64,000 nucleotides of DNA, taken from assembly GCF_030503895.2 (NCBI RefSeq), contig NZ_CP129970.2, positions 560,001 to 624,000 on the forward strand, written 5' to 3'. The stretch comes from Marivirga arenosa. GTDB taxonomy: Bacteria > Bacteroidota > Bacteroidia > Cytophagales > Cyclobacteriaceae. Below are positions 1-8,961 of this stretch, in pieces (the first letter of the stretch is position 1; every line of letters starts with the position of its first letter). The notes under the pieces were generated by a model, which had not been told where the DNA came from, did no database searches, and saw only the letters and a program-made list of their open reading frames with translations. The position numbers were made by a program, and so were the translations under genes.

Positions 1-61
1 TTTATGCAGAAAATTAATTATGAAAAATATTTAAGAATAATTTGAATTAAAATATTGAAAG

Positions 62-83
62 GCTGGAATACATTTATTCCAGC
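62..83. terminator. Short hairpin, possible terminator of a gene left of the window
   Basis: A perfect 9-bp inverted repeat (62-70 with 75-83, 4-base loop) is flanked by A-rich sequence on the left and TTTAAATT on the right. It could end a transcript entering from the left, or be the distal terminator of the leftward gene that stops at 522. The T-run is short, so the call is tentative. Confidence 0.4.
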
Positions 84-521
84 TTTAAATTCCATTCATT
101 AATTGAAATAAGGATTTTTTAATCTAATTCGTCATTAATAATGATAGCTCCTGATAATTCACGTTTTTTATGCAATAAAGAGATGTAATTAGCTCTACAT
201 AAAAGATGTGAAATCTTAATAATCTATTATAATTTATTTTCAACAGAATAAAAATGGCTGTTTGATCGACTATAATACATATAATAGCACGAAAGAACTC
301 ATTACTCTTTCCATTAGCAATTTTAAAATCGCTAATGTTTCTGATATCAGCAATTCAATTAGTTTGTGAGAAACCAGGGAATGATTTAATTTCAATATAA
401 ATGATTTTGAGTTTTTCAAAATCTAAAAAGTCTTAACAACCGAAGATGACTTTTTATTCAAGATGGAGAAAACAGCTGCATTCAAAAAACACAATCAACA
501 TTAGTTCACTAATAATAAACG
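84..521. other. AT-rich intergenic stretch without a supported gene
   Basis: About 440 bases downstream of the leftward sugar-binding-protein gene. No open frame of convincing length or composition was found. A rightward fragment of about 25 codons ending in TAG near 506 has coding-like composition (rich in E, K, F) but no start. It could be the tail of a decayed gene, but I cannot support that. Confidence 0.4.
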
Positions 522-1514
522 TTAGTTATCTTCACCAGCTAATTCATCAATTGTTACGTGACCATCAGCCACAACAGTTTCCATATAATTATCAACTGTA
601 ACCACCATTGGCTTTAGTAATATTGACTTCACTTCAACTCCAGCAATCTTAGAATATTTTGCCTGATCAATATTCTTACCATTTGCCATTTTCATAGCGC
701 TTTCAGCTGCTAAGTACGCCAATTCTTTAATGGGTTTATAAATAGTCATATCTTGCGAGCCTTCCTTTAAATTCCTTATTGCTTCGATTTCAGCATCTTG
801 ACCAGTTATGTAGATCTTCTCTGAAACTTCATTACTACTGAGCGCAGAAATTACTCCACTTGCTAAGGCATCATTTGCTGCAATAATAGCAACAATCTCG
901 TTATCCAGTTTCATAACTACTTCCTGCATTTCAAGGAATGCATCTAACTCACTCCAATTAGAAAGTACTATATCTTTATATATACTAATCTCACCTTTTC
1001 TAACTAATGGATTTAATACCTTAAGTTGTCCCTTTCTAAACAAGATCGCATTATAATCTGATTTGGGTCCATTGATCAAAATGTAGTTGCCATTACCTGC
1101 GTGCTTTAAAGCCTCCTTAGCTTGAAGTTCTCCAACCATTTCATTATCAAATGATAAATATAAGTCTGTATTTTCTGATGGTATAATCCGGTCATAGGCA
1201 ATTACACTAACTCCTTTTTCCTGCGCATAATCAACAATCTCTAATCCTTTTTGAATATCAACTGGCACTACTATTAAAACTTTCACACCATCATCAATAA
1301 GTGCTTTCGCCTGACTTACCTGAACATCCGCATTTCCATTGGCTACCTCTACAATAGATTCTCCTCCTAGTGTTTTGATCTGATCACATATATGATATCT
1401 ATCATTCATCCATCTTTCCACTACATAACTATCCATTAAAACACCAATTCTTTGTGAAAAGCCTACAGAAATTGAAAGACAAGTACTTAAAATGATTATA
1501 ACTAACTTTTTCAT
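522..1514 (-). CDS. Periplasmic sugar-binding protein, XylF (D-xylose-binding) type
   Basis: A 330-residue protein with a signal peptide at about residues 1-20 and a type I periplasmic-binding (Peripla_BP_4) fold. It resembles the XylF family through 'IAYDRIIP', 'LYLSFDN' and the C-terminal 'GQDAEIEAI' and 'MTIYKPI' motifs, which contribute to the sugar pocket in XylF. The expected role is capture of a pentose or related sugar in the periplasm for an ABC importer or a sensor. No XylG-type ATPase or XylH-type permease lies beside it, so it is an orphan here. It starts at ATG and stands alone on the minus strand. The family is well supported; the ligand is inferred. Confidence 0.8.
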   Translation of the reverse strand: MKKLVIIILSTCLSISVGFSQRIGVLMDSYVVERWMNDRYHICDQIKTLGGESIVEVANGNADVQVSQAKALIDDGVKVLIVVPVDIQKGLEIVDYAQEKGVSVIAYDRIIPSENTDLYLSFDNEMVGELQAKEALKHAGNGNYILINGPKSDYNAILFRKGQLKVLNPLVRKGEISIYKDIVLSNWSELDAFLEMQEVVMKLDNEIVAIIAANDALASGVISALSSNEVSEKIYITGQDAEIEAIRNLKEGSQDMTIYKPIKELAYLAAESAMKMANGKNIDQAKYSKIAGVEVKSILLKPMVVTVDNYMETVVADGHVTIDELAGEDN

Positions 1515-1923
1515 AATTTCTATGTTTTAGCGAGGTGAAACATCGATTATATGAAATAATATAATGATTATTTTTATAATTTCCACGTCAAACAACTGAA
1601 AATTAAGGCTTTAAACTTCACGGACTTACCCGTTTTCGAAAAACTTAGCAGTGTACTCCTAATTTTTATTAAGTTTTGATAACCTAAAACATGTGTTTTA
1701 TTCCGAATAGCTATGCTTATTTTATTGATATCAAATGCTAATCCATATAATTAGGATTGTTTGAATTATGTGATTGGCATATAGCTGTAGAATTTTAAAC
1801 TGTACACTTTCAACTATACTCTCTAAAAAAACAGACTAAAAAATATGGAATATATAATGTGACTTTTTGTCGAATGGATCAAGATAAATAATATTTCTAG
1901 AGATTATAATAATCTGTAAACGC
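1515..1923. other. Intergenic region, no gene seen
   Basis: About 400 AT-rich bases between the sugar-binding-protein start and the tRNA terminator. It presumably holds the promoter of the leftward gene, but no clear TAnnTTTG element was found close to the start. No frame of useful length is open in either direction. Confidence 0.4.
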
Positions 1924-1959
1924 AAAAACCCTCTTAAAAATTAATTTAAGAGGGTTTTT
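1924..1959 (-). terminator. Rho-independent terminator of the tRNA-Leu gene
   Basis: A perfect 15-bp inverted repeat (1924-1938 with 1945-1959, loop AATTAA). The GC-rich core CCCTCTT/AAGAGGG is flanked by an A5 tract that reads as U5 on the minus strand. It lies 12 bases beyond the tRNA 3' end and is symmetrical enough to work in both directions. Confidence 0.85.
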
Positions 1960-1971
1960 ATTGTTTAATAG

Positions 1972-2055
1972 TACCTTGGGCCGGAGTCGAACCGGCACGG
2001 GTGTTACCCCATTGGTGTTTGAGACCAACGCGTCTACCAATTCCGCCACCAAGGC
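1972..2055 (-). tRNA. tRNA-Leu, anticodon CAA
   Basis: An 84-base class II tRNA with a long variable arm. The acceptor stem pairs GCCTTGG with CCAAGGT (one G-U pair) and is followed by discriminator A. The D-loop carries 'GGCGGAATTGGTAGACGC' typical of tRNA-Leu. The anticodon stem TTGGT/ACCAA encloses loop CTCAAAC, so the anticodon is CAA, reading UUG. The T-arm is GTTCGAGTC. The 3' CCA is not encoded. A terminator follows directly. Confidence 0.95.
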
Positions 2056-2072
2056 ATTCTTGGAACGGGATG

Positions 2073-2080
2073 CAAATATA
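2073..2080 (-). promoter_or_regulatory. Candidate -7 element (TATATTTG) of the tRNA-Leu promoter
   Basis: On the minus strand these bases read TATATTTG, matching the Bacteroidota -7 consensus TAnnTTTG. Initiation would fall about 10 bases before the mature tRNA 5' end, a sensible leader. No good TTG box was found at the usual 19-21 base spacing, so only the -7 part is claimed. Confidence 0.45.
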
Positions 2081-2186
2081 GTTAATGATTTTAAATTGAA
2101 AAGATGCTTTCAATATTTTATTCAAAAAACATTATGAGATTTTAAAATCTAGATTTTTAATTATTCTAAACCAGATAAATATGGTT

Positions 2187-4061
2187 TCAACTTTCTAATT
2201 CACTTAATTCTAACCACCTCATTTCCAACTCTTCTAATTTTTCATTTATCTCATTTAATTCCTTACCCCATTTAGCAAAATCATCCGCATCACCTTCTCC
2301 CTTCGCAAGCATATTTTCTAACTCTTCCTTTAGTTGATTAAGTTTAGGAATTTCATGATCAATGGATTCCAACTCTCTTTTATCTTTATATGATAACTTC
2401 TGTTTTTGAGTATCTTTTTGTTTTTCTTTTACAGATACCTCTTTTTTCTTTTCTTCTATTTGCTTTTCCAGCTGTCCTTGTTGAGTTCTATACTCAGAAT
2501 AATTACCATTGAATATTTTTATCTGATTATCTCCTTCAAATAAGAAAAGTTGATCGGTTAAATTATCCATAAAATAACGATCATGGGAAACTATAATTAA
2601 GCAACCATTAAAACGATTAAGGAAATCTTCTAATATGTCTAATGTTTGAAGATCTAAATCATTAGTAGGCTCATCCAAAATCAAAAAGTTTGGATTTTTA
2701 ATCAATACCATTAATAGTTGTAATCTCCTTTTTTCGCCTCCACTCAATTTATGGATAAAATCATGTTGTTGTTTAGGTGGAAAGAGAAATTTATTAAGAA
2801 ATTGAGATGCGGATATCTCGCTACCATCGGGCAATTTAAAATGTTCTGCAATTTCTAATACAACCTCAATTAATTTCTTATTGTCATCAAATTGTATCTC
2901 TTGTTGCTTATAATATCCAAAAGAAGTGTTAACTCCTAGATCAATCTCTCCAGTATCTGACTCTATTTTTTGAGTTAGGATATTTAAAAATGTACTTTTA
3001 CCGACTCCATTTTTCCCAACTATACCAATTCTATCCCCTTTCTTGAATACATAATTAAAGTTTTCAAAAAGCTGTTTGTCTCCAAAGCTTTTTGAAATAT
3101 TTTTAAGTTCTAAGATTTTCCCTCCTAGCCTTTTTTGAGATACTTCTAACTCTACAGTATCTTTCTTCAAATTTTTAGATGCCTTTTCTTTCAAATCATG
3201 AAATGCATCAACTCTATATTTAGCTTTTGTCCCCCTAGCTTTGGGCATTCTTCTCATCCATTCTTGCTCTTTCTTCATGAGATTTCGGGCTTTATCAACC
3301 TCAATCTGCTCAGCCTCCTCTCTTTCCTTTTTCTTTACAAGGAATTCCTCATAGTTGCCCTTGTATTTATAAATCTGTTGTTGGTCAATTTCTATGATAC
3401 CATTGCATATTCTGTCTAAAAAATAGCGATCATGTGTCACCATTAAGAGTGTTATATTTTGCGTTAGCAAATAGTTTTCTAACCATTCAATTACATTTAT
3501 ATCTAAATGGTTAGTGGGCTCATCAAGAATTAAAAAATCGGGCTTTACAATTAATTGAGCAGCTAAAGCAACTCTCTTCTTTTGGCCGCCTGACATATTT
3601 TCAACTACTTGTTGAATATCATGAATGCCTAATTGACCTAAAATTTGCTGAACTTGGCTTTCATAATCCCATAATTGGAGTGCCTCCATCTTCTCCATTA
3701 AATTTTGAAACTGCCCTTGTTCCTTTTCATTCATTTCTGACTTGTTAGCCAATTTTTCGTAATCTCTAATAATATTCAAAGACTCATGATCAGTATTAAA
3801 TATTGCTTCAGTTGCTGTTAAACCTTTTTCGAATTGAGGATTCTGAGATAAAAACCCTATTTTAATATCATTTCGAAAACTAAAATCACCTGAATCTGCG
3901 GTTTCCTCTTCCATTAAAATCTTTAAAAGAGTTGATTTCCCTGATCCATTTATCCCCACTAATGCGATCTTTTCTCCTTGAGCAAGTCCAAACGATATAT
4001 TTTCAAAAAGAGCCCTTTCCCCAAACCTTTTGGTGACATTTTCAACTGACAGATAATTCAT
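2187..4061 (-). CDS. ABC-F family ATPase, Uup-like
   Basis: A 624-residue cytoplasmic protein with two ABC ATPase domains and no membrane segment. Domain 1 has Walker A GINGSGKST (36-44), signature MSGGQ (156-160) and Walker B FLILDEP (177-183). Domain 2 has Walker A GKNGVGKST (349-357), signature LSGGE (439-443) and LILDEPTNDLD (460-470). The linker at about 240-300 is the charged P-site interaction motif of ABC-F proteins. The last 80 or so residues form the coiled-coil C-terminal domain typical of Uup. ABC-F proteins act on the ribosome, and Uup also affects transposon excision. Single-gene unit starting at ATG. Uup is favoured over EttA by the C-terminal domain. Confidence 0.88.
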   Translation of the reverse strand: MNYLSVENVTKRFGERALFENISFGLAQGEKIALVGINGSGKSTLLKILMEEETADSGDFSFRNDIKIGFLSQNPQFEKGLTATEAIFNTDHESLNIIRDYEKLANKSEMNEKEQGQFQNLMEKMEALQLWDYESQVQQILGQLGIHDIQQVVENMSGGQKKRVALAAQLIVKPDFLILDEPTNHLDINVIEWLENYLLTQNITLLMVTHDRYFLDRICNGIIEIDQQQIYKYKGNYEEFLVKKKEREEAEQIEVDKARNLMKKEQEWMRRMPKARGTKAKYRVDAFHDLKEKASKNLKKDTVELEVSQKRLGGKILELKNISKSFGDKQLFENFNYVFKKGDRIGIVGKNGVGKSTFLNILTQKIESDTGEIDLGVNTSFGYYKQQEIQFDDNKKLIEVVLEIAEHFKLPDGSEISASQFLNKFLFPPKQQHDFIHKLSGGEKRRLQLLMVLIKNPNFLILDEPTNDLDLQTLDILEDFLNRFNGCLIIVSHDRYFMDNLTDQLFLFEGDNQIKIFNGNYSEYRTQQGQLEKQIEEKKKEVSVKEKQKDTQKQKLSYKDKRELESIDHEIPKLNQLKEELENMLAKGEGDADDFAKWGKELNEINEKLEELEMRWLELSELES

Positions 4062-4236
4062 TGAATAATATTTTAATTCAGTAGTAATTCAACTATTTGA
4101 TATTCATAACAAAAGTAGGCCTATTATTTAAATTTATAATGTAGCTATGCGCATAATTAATATATTTCAAATTCCATATTTATTAATTGGCACATTCTGA
4201 ATTATTCTTTTAATTGCATGGCACAAAACAATTCCT

Positions 4237-4929
4237 ATGAAAGTATTTATAAATGATGTCCCTCTATATTTAGTTCCTATGGATAGGGAAATTGACAGAG
4301 AACATTATGATTTAATTATTGATGCTGAAAAAGAAAAAATTAGATATGATAATCTGATTGATGATGTATTAATAAGGAAGGGAAGCCTTAAGAATATTAT
4401 AGACTTCTATCAATTCTTATCTTCGGATCAGAATAAAAATTTAGATTCGCTTACCGTTAAAGTTTTTGACTATACGAAAGTAGTAAAAGATTTTAAAAAG
4501 GAATTTAAAATTGTAGAGGCAGCTGGAGGAATTGTTACTAAAAAGAATAAATATCTTTTTATTTATAGATTAAAAAAGTGGGATTTACCAAAAGGTAAAT
4601 TAGAAAAGAAAGAAAAAGTAAATGTAGCTGCTGTAAGAGAAGTAGAGGAAGAGTGCAATGTTAAAGTAGAATTAGGCCCAAAGGTTTGTAAAACATGGCA
4701 TACCTATACTAGAAATGGTAAAAACCATTTGAAAAAGACTAGTTGGTATCATATGACTTTAAAGGCAGATGATAAAATGAAGCCTCAAAAAGAAGAAGGT
4801 ATTGAAAAAGTAATCTGGGTAAATAAAGTTGAATTAAGAACTGTTTTACTGAATACATATCGTTCAATTCGATATGTAATGAAAAAATTTCATGAATATC
4901 AGGAAGGGCTAATTGAGGTAAAGAAATAA
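4237..4929 (+). CDS. Nudix hydrolase family protein
   Basis: A 230-residue protein. The C-terminal Nudix domain (about 93-215) carries the Nudix box beginning GKLEKKE and ending REVEEECNV, which fits Gx5Ex7REUxEExGU except that the late Gly is Asn. The metal-binding REVEEE core is intact, so phosphohydrolase activity on a nucleoside diphosphate-linked substrate is plausible. The N-terminal 90 residues are a separate charged segment not recognised here. It ends 2 bases before the convergent sugar-dehydratase gene. The substrate cannot be predicted from the sequence. Confidence 0.8.
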   Translation: MKVFINDVPLYLVPMDREIDREHYDLIIDAEKEKIRYDNLIDDVLIRKGSLKNIIDFYQFLSSDQNKNLDSLTVKVFDYTKVVKDFKKEFKIVEAAGGIVTKKNKYLFIYRLKKWDLPKGKLEKKEKVNVAAVREVEEECNVKVELGPKVCKTWHTYTRNGKNHLKKTSWYHMTLKADDKMKPQKEEGIEKVIWVNKVELRTVLLNTYRSIRYVMKKFHEYQEGLIEVKK

Positions 4930-4931
4930 GA

Positions 4932-6881
4932 TTAGCTGATTCTTCTGCTAATACTCCATTTGTTTTTACCATCAACGGTCTTATCATCTAAAACTTCAAA
5001 ACGAGAAGCATGACTGATAAATTCAGGAATAATCTTTTTGATTTGCATGATCATCCCCATCTCATTCTCATCCAACAGTAAATCATAAAGTTTAGAAAGC
5101 TCAGATGAGATTTCGTTATGACGCATTCTATCTGTTTTTGCAATTAGAATCTTTTCATGGTAAGTAGGAAGTGTTGTTTCTTTATTGCTTAACAACTCTT
5201 CATATAATTTCTCCCCTTCTCTTAATCCTGTATATTCTATATTGATATCTACCCCTACTTCAAAACCAGAAAGCTGAATCATTTTTTTAGCTAAATCAAT
5301 TATTTTAACTGATTTACCCATATCAAATACAAAAATCTCACCGCCAAACCCCATAACACCAGCTTCTATTACTAACTGACAAGCTTCTGGGATCGTCATG
5401 AAATATCGAGTTACATCAGGATGAGTAACGGTAACTGGCCCTCCTTTTTCAATTTGATTTTTAAATAATGGAATTACTGATCCATTTGAACCTAGCACAT
5501 TACCAAATCTGGTAGTAACGAATTTAGTGGTATTCTTTTTACCATCAGCTTTTACATCATTTAAAGATTGGACATAAAGTTCAGCTAATCTTTTTGTGGC
5601 TCCCATCACATTTGTAGGATTCACAGCCTTATCTGTTGATACCATTACAAACTTTTCAACATTGTATTGAACCGCTAGGTCGGCCAGATTTTTTGTACCA
5701 AATACATTAGTAGCTATGGCTTCAACTGGATGTTTTTCCATTAATGGCACGTGTTTATATGCAGCAGCATGGTAAACAATATCCGGATTATATTTTTCGA
5801 AAATCCCTTCTAACCTTCTTTTATTGGTAACATCAACAATCAAAGGAGTAATTTCTACTTTTTTATCCTTATTCTGATTAACTAAGTCTAAATCAACTGC
5901 ATATAAAAATGATTCTGCCTGATCAAGAATTAATAATTTTTTAGGCTTTACTTTTAGAACTTGCTTCGCTATTTCAGAACCAATTGAACCTGCTGCTCCA
6001 GTTATTAGTACAATTTTGCCAGCTATGCTTTCTGAAACTTTCGGATTTTGTAATTGAATTGATTCTCTGCCCAATAAATCTTCAATGCGTACTTCTTTAA
6101 TTTGATTTATGCTTAGTTCACCATTTACCCATTTTTCTGGTGGTGGAACTGACCTTACTTTCACATGGGCTTTTAAGCAATAATCTACCAACTCATTTTT
6201 CCTTTCCACAGAAAGATTGGCAATCGCAATGATGATTTCTCGAACAGCATATTTCTTAAGAATTTCATCAAGATTATAATTGGCATCAAAAATAGGAGTA
6301 CCATTTAAAATTTTACCTGATTTTTTGATGTCATCATCAATAAATCCAACCACTCTTGATCTTGCATTTGGATCAGCATCAATTACTTGCTTGGTGATTA
6401 TTCCATATTGGCCGGCTCCAAATATTATAATATTTTTTCTATTTCTAACAGCATCTCGATAGTAACTAAAAAGGTTTTTAACTAATACCCTGTAAGAAAA
6501 TAATATACTTACAGATAAAATAAAGCTTATAATTAAAACTGAGGCTGGAATAATTACACTTCCTCTGTACCAGTAATTTAAATAACTGATGATAGCAATA
6601 AGAATTGTACCAATAAAAGTAGTGTATGAGATTCTTAAACCATCTTCAATGGAGGTATACCTAATGATTCCGGCATAACTTTGCGTTAAGAAAATAGAGA
6701 TTAAATGACAAATCAGAAATAAAACAAGGCCTTCAGTAAACTTAAAAGCCAAAACATCTGCCAAATTAAAGTTGAAACGAAGTAAATAAGCAATTACGAT
6801 TGCTGACATCAACAACAAAAGGTCGATTAATAAAATAATCCACCTAGGTAAAAAGCTGATATCGTTGATTTTCTTAATCAT
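4932..6881 (-). CDS. Membrane nucleotide-sugar 4,6-dehydratase, FlaA1/PglF/CapD type
   Basis: A 649-residue protein with four membrane segments in the first ~135 residues. A first Rossmann-like CoA-binding-type domain follows (GAGQYG at 155-160), then an extended SDR catalytic domain with TGAAGSIG (294-301), STDK (415-418) and MGATK (426-430). Methionine replaces the usual catalytic Tyr in the last motif, as is normal in this UDP-GlcNAc 4,6-dehydratase family. The full two-domain plus membrane layout matches PglF/WbpM proteins, which make the UDP-4-keto-6-deoxy sugar. It lies 50 bases downstream of a DegT aminotransferase, the usual next enzyme. The pathway is inferred to feed surface polysaccharide or glycoprotein. 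Confidence 0.88.
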   Translation of the reverse strand: MIKKINDISFLPRWIILLIDLLLLMSAIVIAYLLRFNFNLADVLAFKFTEGLVLFLICHLISIFLTQSYAGIIRYTSIEDGLRISYTTFIGTILIAIISYLNYWYRGSVIIPASVLIISFILSVSILFSYRVLVKNLFSYYRDAVRNRKNIIIFGAGQYGIITKQVIDADPNARSRVVGFIDDDIKKSGKILNGTPIFDANYNLDEILKKYAVREIIIAIANLSVERKNELVDYCLKAHVKVRSVPPPEKWVNGELSINQIKEVRIEDLLGRESIQLQNPKVSESIAGKIVLITGAAGSIGSEIAKQVLKVKPKKLLILDQAESFLYAVDLDLVNQNKDKKVEITPLIVDVTNKRRLEGIFEKYNPDIVYHAAAYKHVPLMEKHPVEAIATNVFGTKNLADLAVQYNVEKFVMVSTDKAVNPTNVMGATKRLAELYVQSLNDVKADGKKNTTKFVTTRFGNVLGSNGSVIPLFKNQIEKGGPVTVTHPDVTRYFMTIPEACQLVIEAGVMGFGGEIFVFDMGKSVKIIDLAKKMIQLSGFEVGVDINIEYTGLREGEKLYEELLSNKETTLPTYHEKILIAKTDRMRHNEISSELSKLYDLLLDENEMGMIMQIKKIIPEFISHASRFEVLDDKTVDGKNKWSISRRIS

Positions 6882-6931
6882 TAATAGGTAAATATAATCT
6901 AAATAATATTTTATTATAATTATTTAAGCTT

Positions 6932-8053
6932 TTATTTAAGAAATTGCTTAATCTTTTCGACTATTAGTTGCTTTTGGTCCTTAGATAATGATGAACTAGA
7001 TGGAAGACATAAGCCAGTTTTAAATAATTTTTCTGAAACACCAGAGGTATAGGCGTCATATTTTTTGAATACTGGTTGTAAGTGCATTGGTTTCCATAAT
7101 GGCCTTGTTTCAATATTGAATCCCTCTAAATATTGCCTTAATTCTTCAGTTGTCCTTTTAATTGATTCATCAAAAAGAACGCAGGTTAACCATCTATTAC
7201 TGAAAGAATTTTCAGGCTCATTTAAAAAGCTTAAGCCTAAATTCCCTAATTCATTTCTATAGAATTCATGATTGGCCCTTCTTTTTTCAACCCATTGATC
7301 TAGCACTAACATTTGCCCTCTACCAATACCTGCGGCTATGTTACTCATTCGGTAATTATAGCCAATTTCTGAATGTTGATAATGAGGAGCCGCATCACGT
7401 GCTTGTGTAGCTAAAAAGCGTGATTTATCAATCCATTCTTTATTTTCTGAAACGAGTGCTCCTCCTCCTGAAGTAGTTATAATTTTATTTCCGTTAAAAG
7501 AAAAAACACCAAAATCACCAAAGGTGCCTAATGCTTTTCCTTTCAAGCTTGCCCCTAAAGCTTCTGCAGCGTCTTCAATTATTGGAATTTCATATTGATC
7601 AGCCAGAGCTCTTACCTCCTCAATTTTGCCCGGCATACCATACAAATGAACAAATATGATGGCTTTCGGCTTTTTGCCTTTCTGAATATATTCTTTAATA
7701 GCTTTTTCAAGCAAATTAGGATCCATATTCCATGTTTCATCTTCACTGTCAATAAGAACTGGATTTGCCTGCTGATAGACAATGGGGTTGACTGTTGCTG
7801 AAAAAGTAAAGCTAGAAGCTAGTACAACATCATCTCGCTTTATACCCAATAAAATTAGAGCTAAATGGATAGCGGCTGTACCAGAACTTAAAACTGATGC
7901 ATTCGATACCTTATTATAATCCTGAAGGTCTTTTTCAAATCCATTTACATTAGGACCTAAAGGGGCAATCCAGTTTTCATCAAATGCTTGATTTATAAAC
8001 TTAATTTCCTGTCCTCCCATATGGGGAGCTGATAAAAATATTCTCTCATTCAT
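6932..8053 (-). CDS. DegT/DnrJ/EryC1/StrS family PLP-dependent aminotransferase
   Basis: A 373-residue sugar aminotransferase. It has the SSGTAAIHLAL phosphate-binding segment (57-67), the acidic site near IIEDAAEALGA (158-168), and Lys190 in FNGNKIITTSGGG as the Schiff-base lysine. It is expected to transaminate a 4-keto-6-deoxy-sugar nucleotide with glutamate, as PglE does. Only 2 bases separate it from the upstream SDR gene, and the PglF-like dehydratase is downstream, so the three genes look co-transcribed. No acetyltransferase (PglD-like) is in the set. Confidence 0.88.
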   Translation of the reverse strand: MNERIFLSAPHMGGQEIKFINQAFDENWIAPLGPNVNGFEKDLQDYNKVSNASVLSSGTAAIHLALILLGIKRDDVVLASSFTFSATVNPIVYQQANPVLIDSEDETWNMDPNLLEKAIKEYIQKGKKPKAIIFVHLYGMPGKIEEVRALADQYEIPIIEDAAEALGASLKGKALGTFGDFGVFSFNGNKIITTSGGGALVSENKEWIDKSRFLATQARDAAPHYQHSEIGYNYRMSNIAAGIGRGQMLVLDQWVEKRRANHEFYRNELGNLGLSFLNEPENSFSNRWLTCVLFDESIKRTTEELRQYLEGFNIETRPLWKPMHLQPVFKKYDAYTSGVSEKLFKTGLCLPSSSSLSKDQKQLIVEKIKQFLK

Positions 8054-8055
8054 GA

Positions 8056-8760
8056 TTATATATCTCCTAATTGAGGTCTAAGAACAATTTCTTCCACTAC
8101 AGTTCTGTCTGATAAAGCATAAGCTGACCAAACTGATTCAGCAACATCTTCTGCCTTCATGAATCTTTCTAATGGTAAATCAACACCTTCCCAACTTGCT
8201 GTATAGGTTGCACCAGGAATAATAGAAGTTACTTTTACTCCTTCACTCTTCAATTCTTCTCTCAAGCATTTTGTAAAGCCTTGCATAGCATATTTTGTGA
8301 TACTGTATGAGCCTCCACTTGAATAAGCTGTAATACCCGCAATACTACTCATTGAAAAGATGTGTCCCTTTTTATGGGGTAACATAGAAGGTAATAAAGC
8401 TCTAGTTAAATGATATGCAGAAAACAAATTTGTATTCATCATCATCTCTAAATTCCCTTCGGGCTCATCCTTGATGCTTCCAGGTAAAAACACACCCGTA
8501 TTATTAATAAGAACATCAATTTTAGAGGTAGTGCCCTTTACAAATTCGGCAAATTGAATTACTTCTTCTTTCTTGGATAAATCAGCTACTTTCACAAAAA
8601 CCCTAATGTCATTCGACCTTTCTATTTCTTCCTTAAGCTCATTTAATTCATCACTCTTTCTGGAACACGTTATAATATTGAATCCATTTTGAGCAAATTT
8701 CATAATAATGGCTCTACCAATGCCTTTTGTACCTCCTGTGATTACTATATATTTATCCAT
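8056..8760 (-). CDS. Short-chain dehydrogenase/reductase (SDR)
   Basis: A 234-residue classical SDR. It has the NAD(P) motif TGGTKGIG (8-15), NN(T)G (86-89), and a catalytic set with Ser138 or Ser139 in SMSSIAG, Tyr152 and Lys156 in the YxxxK motif. It is first in the leftward set with the DegT aminotransferase and FlaA1-like dehydratase, so a sugar or keto substrate in that pathway is possible. SDR substrate ranges are broad, and a generic 3-oxoacyl or sepiapterin-reductase-like role cannot be excluded. It starts at ATG. The divergent mlaE gene shares its upstream region. Confidence 0.82.
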   Translation of the reverse strand: MDKYIVITGGTKGIGRAIIMKFAQNGFNIITCSRKSDELNELKEEIERSNDIRVFVKVADLSKKEEVIQFAEFVKGTTSKIDVLINNTGVFLPGSIKDEPEGNLEMMMNTNLFSAYHLTRALLPSMLPHKKGHIFSMSSIAGITAYSSGGSYSITKYAMQGFTKCLREELKSEGVKVTSIIPGATYTASWEGVDLPLERFMKAEDVAESVWSAYALSDRTVVEEIVLRPQLGDI

Positions 8761-8930
8761 AATTATAATGCAACTAGTTTTAAGAATACGAAACTAACGA
8801 TATTTATCATAGTTCTACAAACAACATTTCACAACTAGCGTAATGTTTAAAGATTATTTAATGCACAAGCTAAAATTTTCTTTCACTTTAGCGTTTTATT
8901 TTATTGCAAAGAGAATTTTCATGCTAACTT

Positions 8931-8938
8931 TAAATTTG
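8931..8938 (+). promoter_or_regulatory. Candidate -7 element (TAAATTTG) of the mlaEF promoter
   Basis: TAAATTTG fits the Bacteroidota -7 consensus TAnnTTTG and lies 24 bases before the mlaE ATG. The nearest TTG upstream (8904-8906) is 24 bases away, slightly wider than ideal. The position relative to the gene is good; the -33 box is weak. Confidence 0.4.
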
Positions 8939-8961
8939 AAGATTCAAGAAACAACAACCTT

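Noticed and set aside
84-521. Possible remnant of a coding gene near 430-506
   Set aside because: The 25-codon stretch has no start and no match to a family I can name.
3198-3419. 73-codon plus-strand frame inside the ABC-F gene
   Set aside because: It is antisense to a strongly conserved ABC-F linker and has low-complexity hydrophobic composition from the reverse complement of charged codons.
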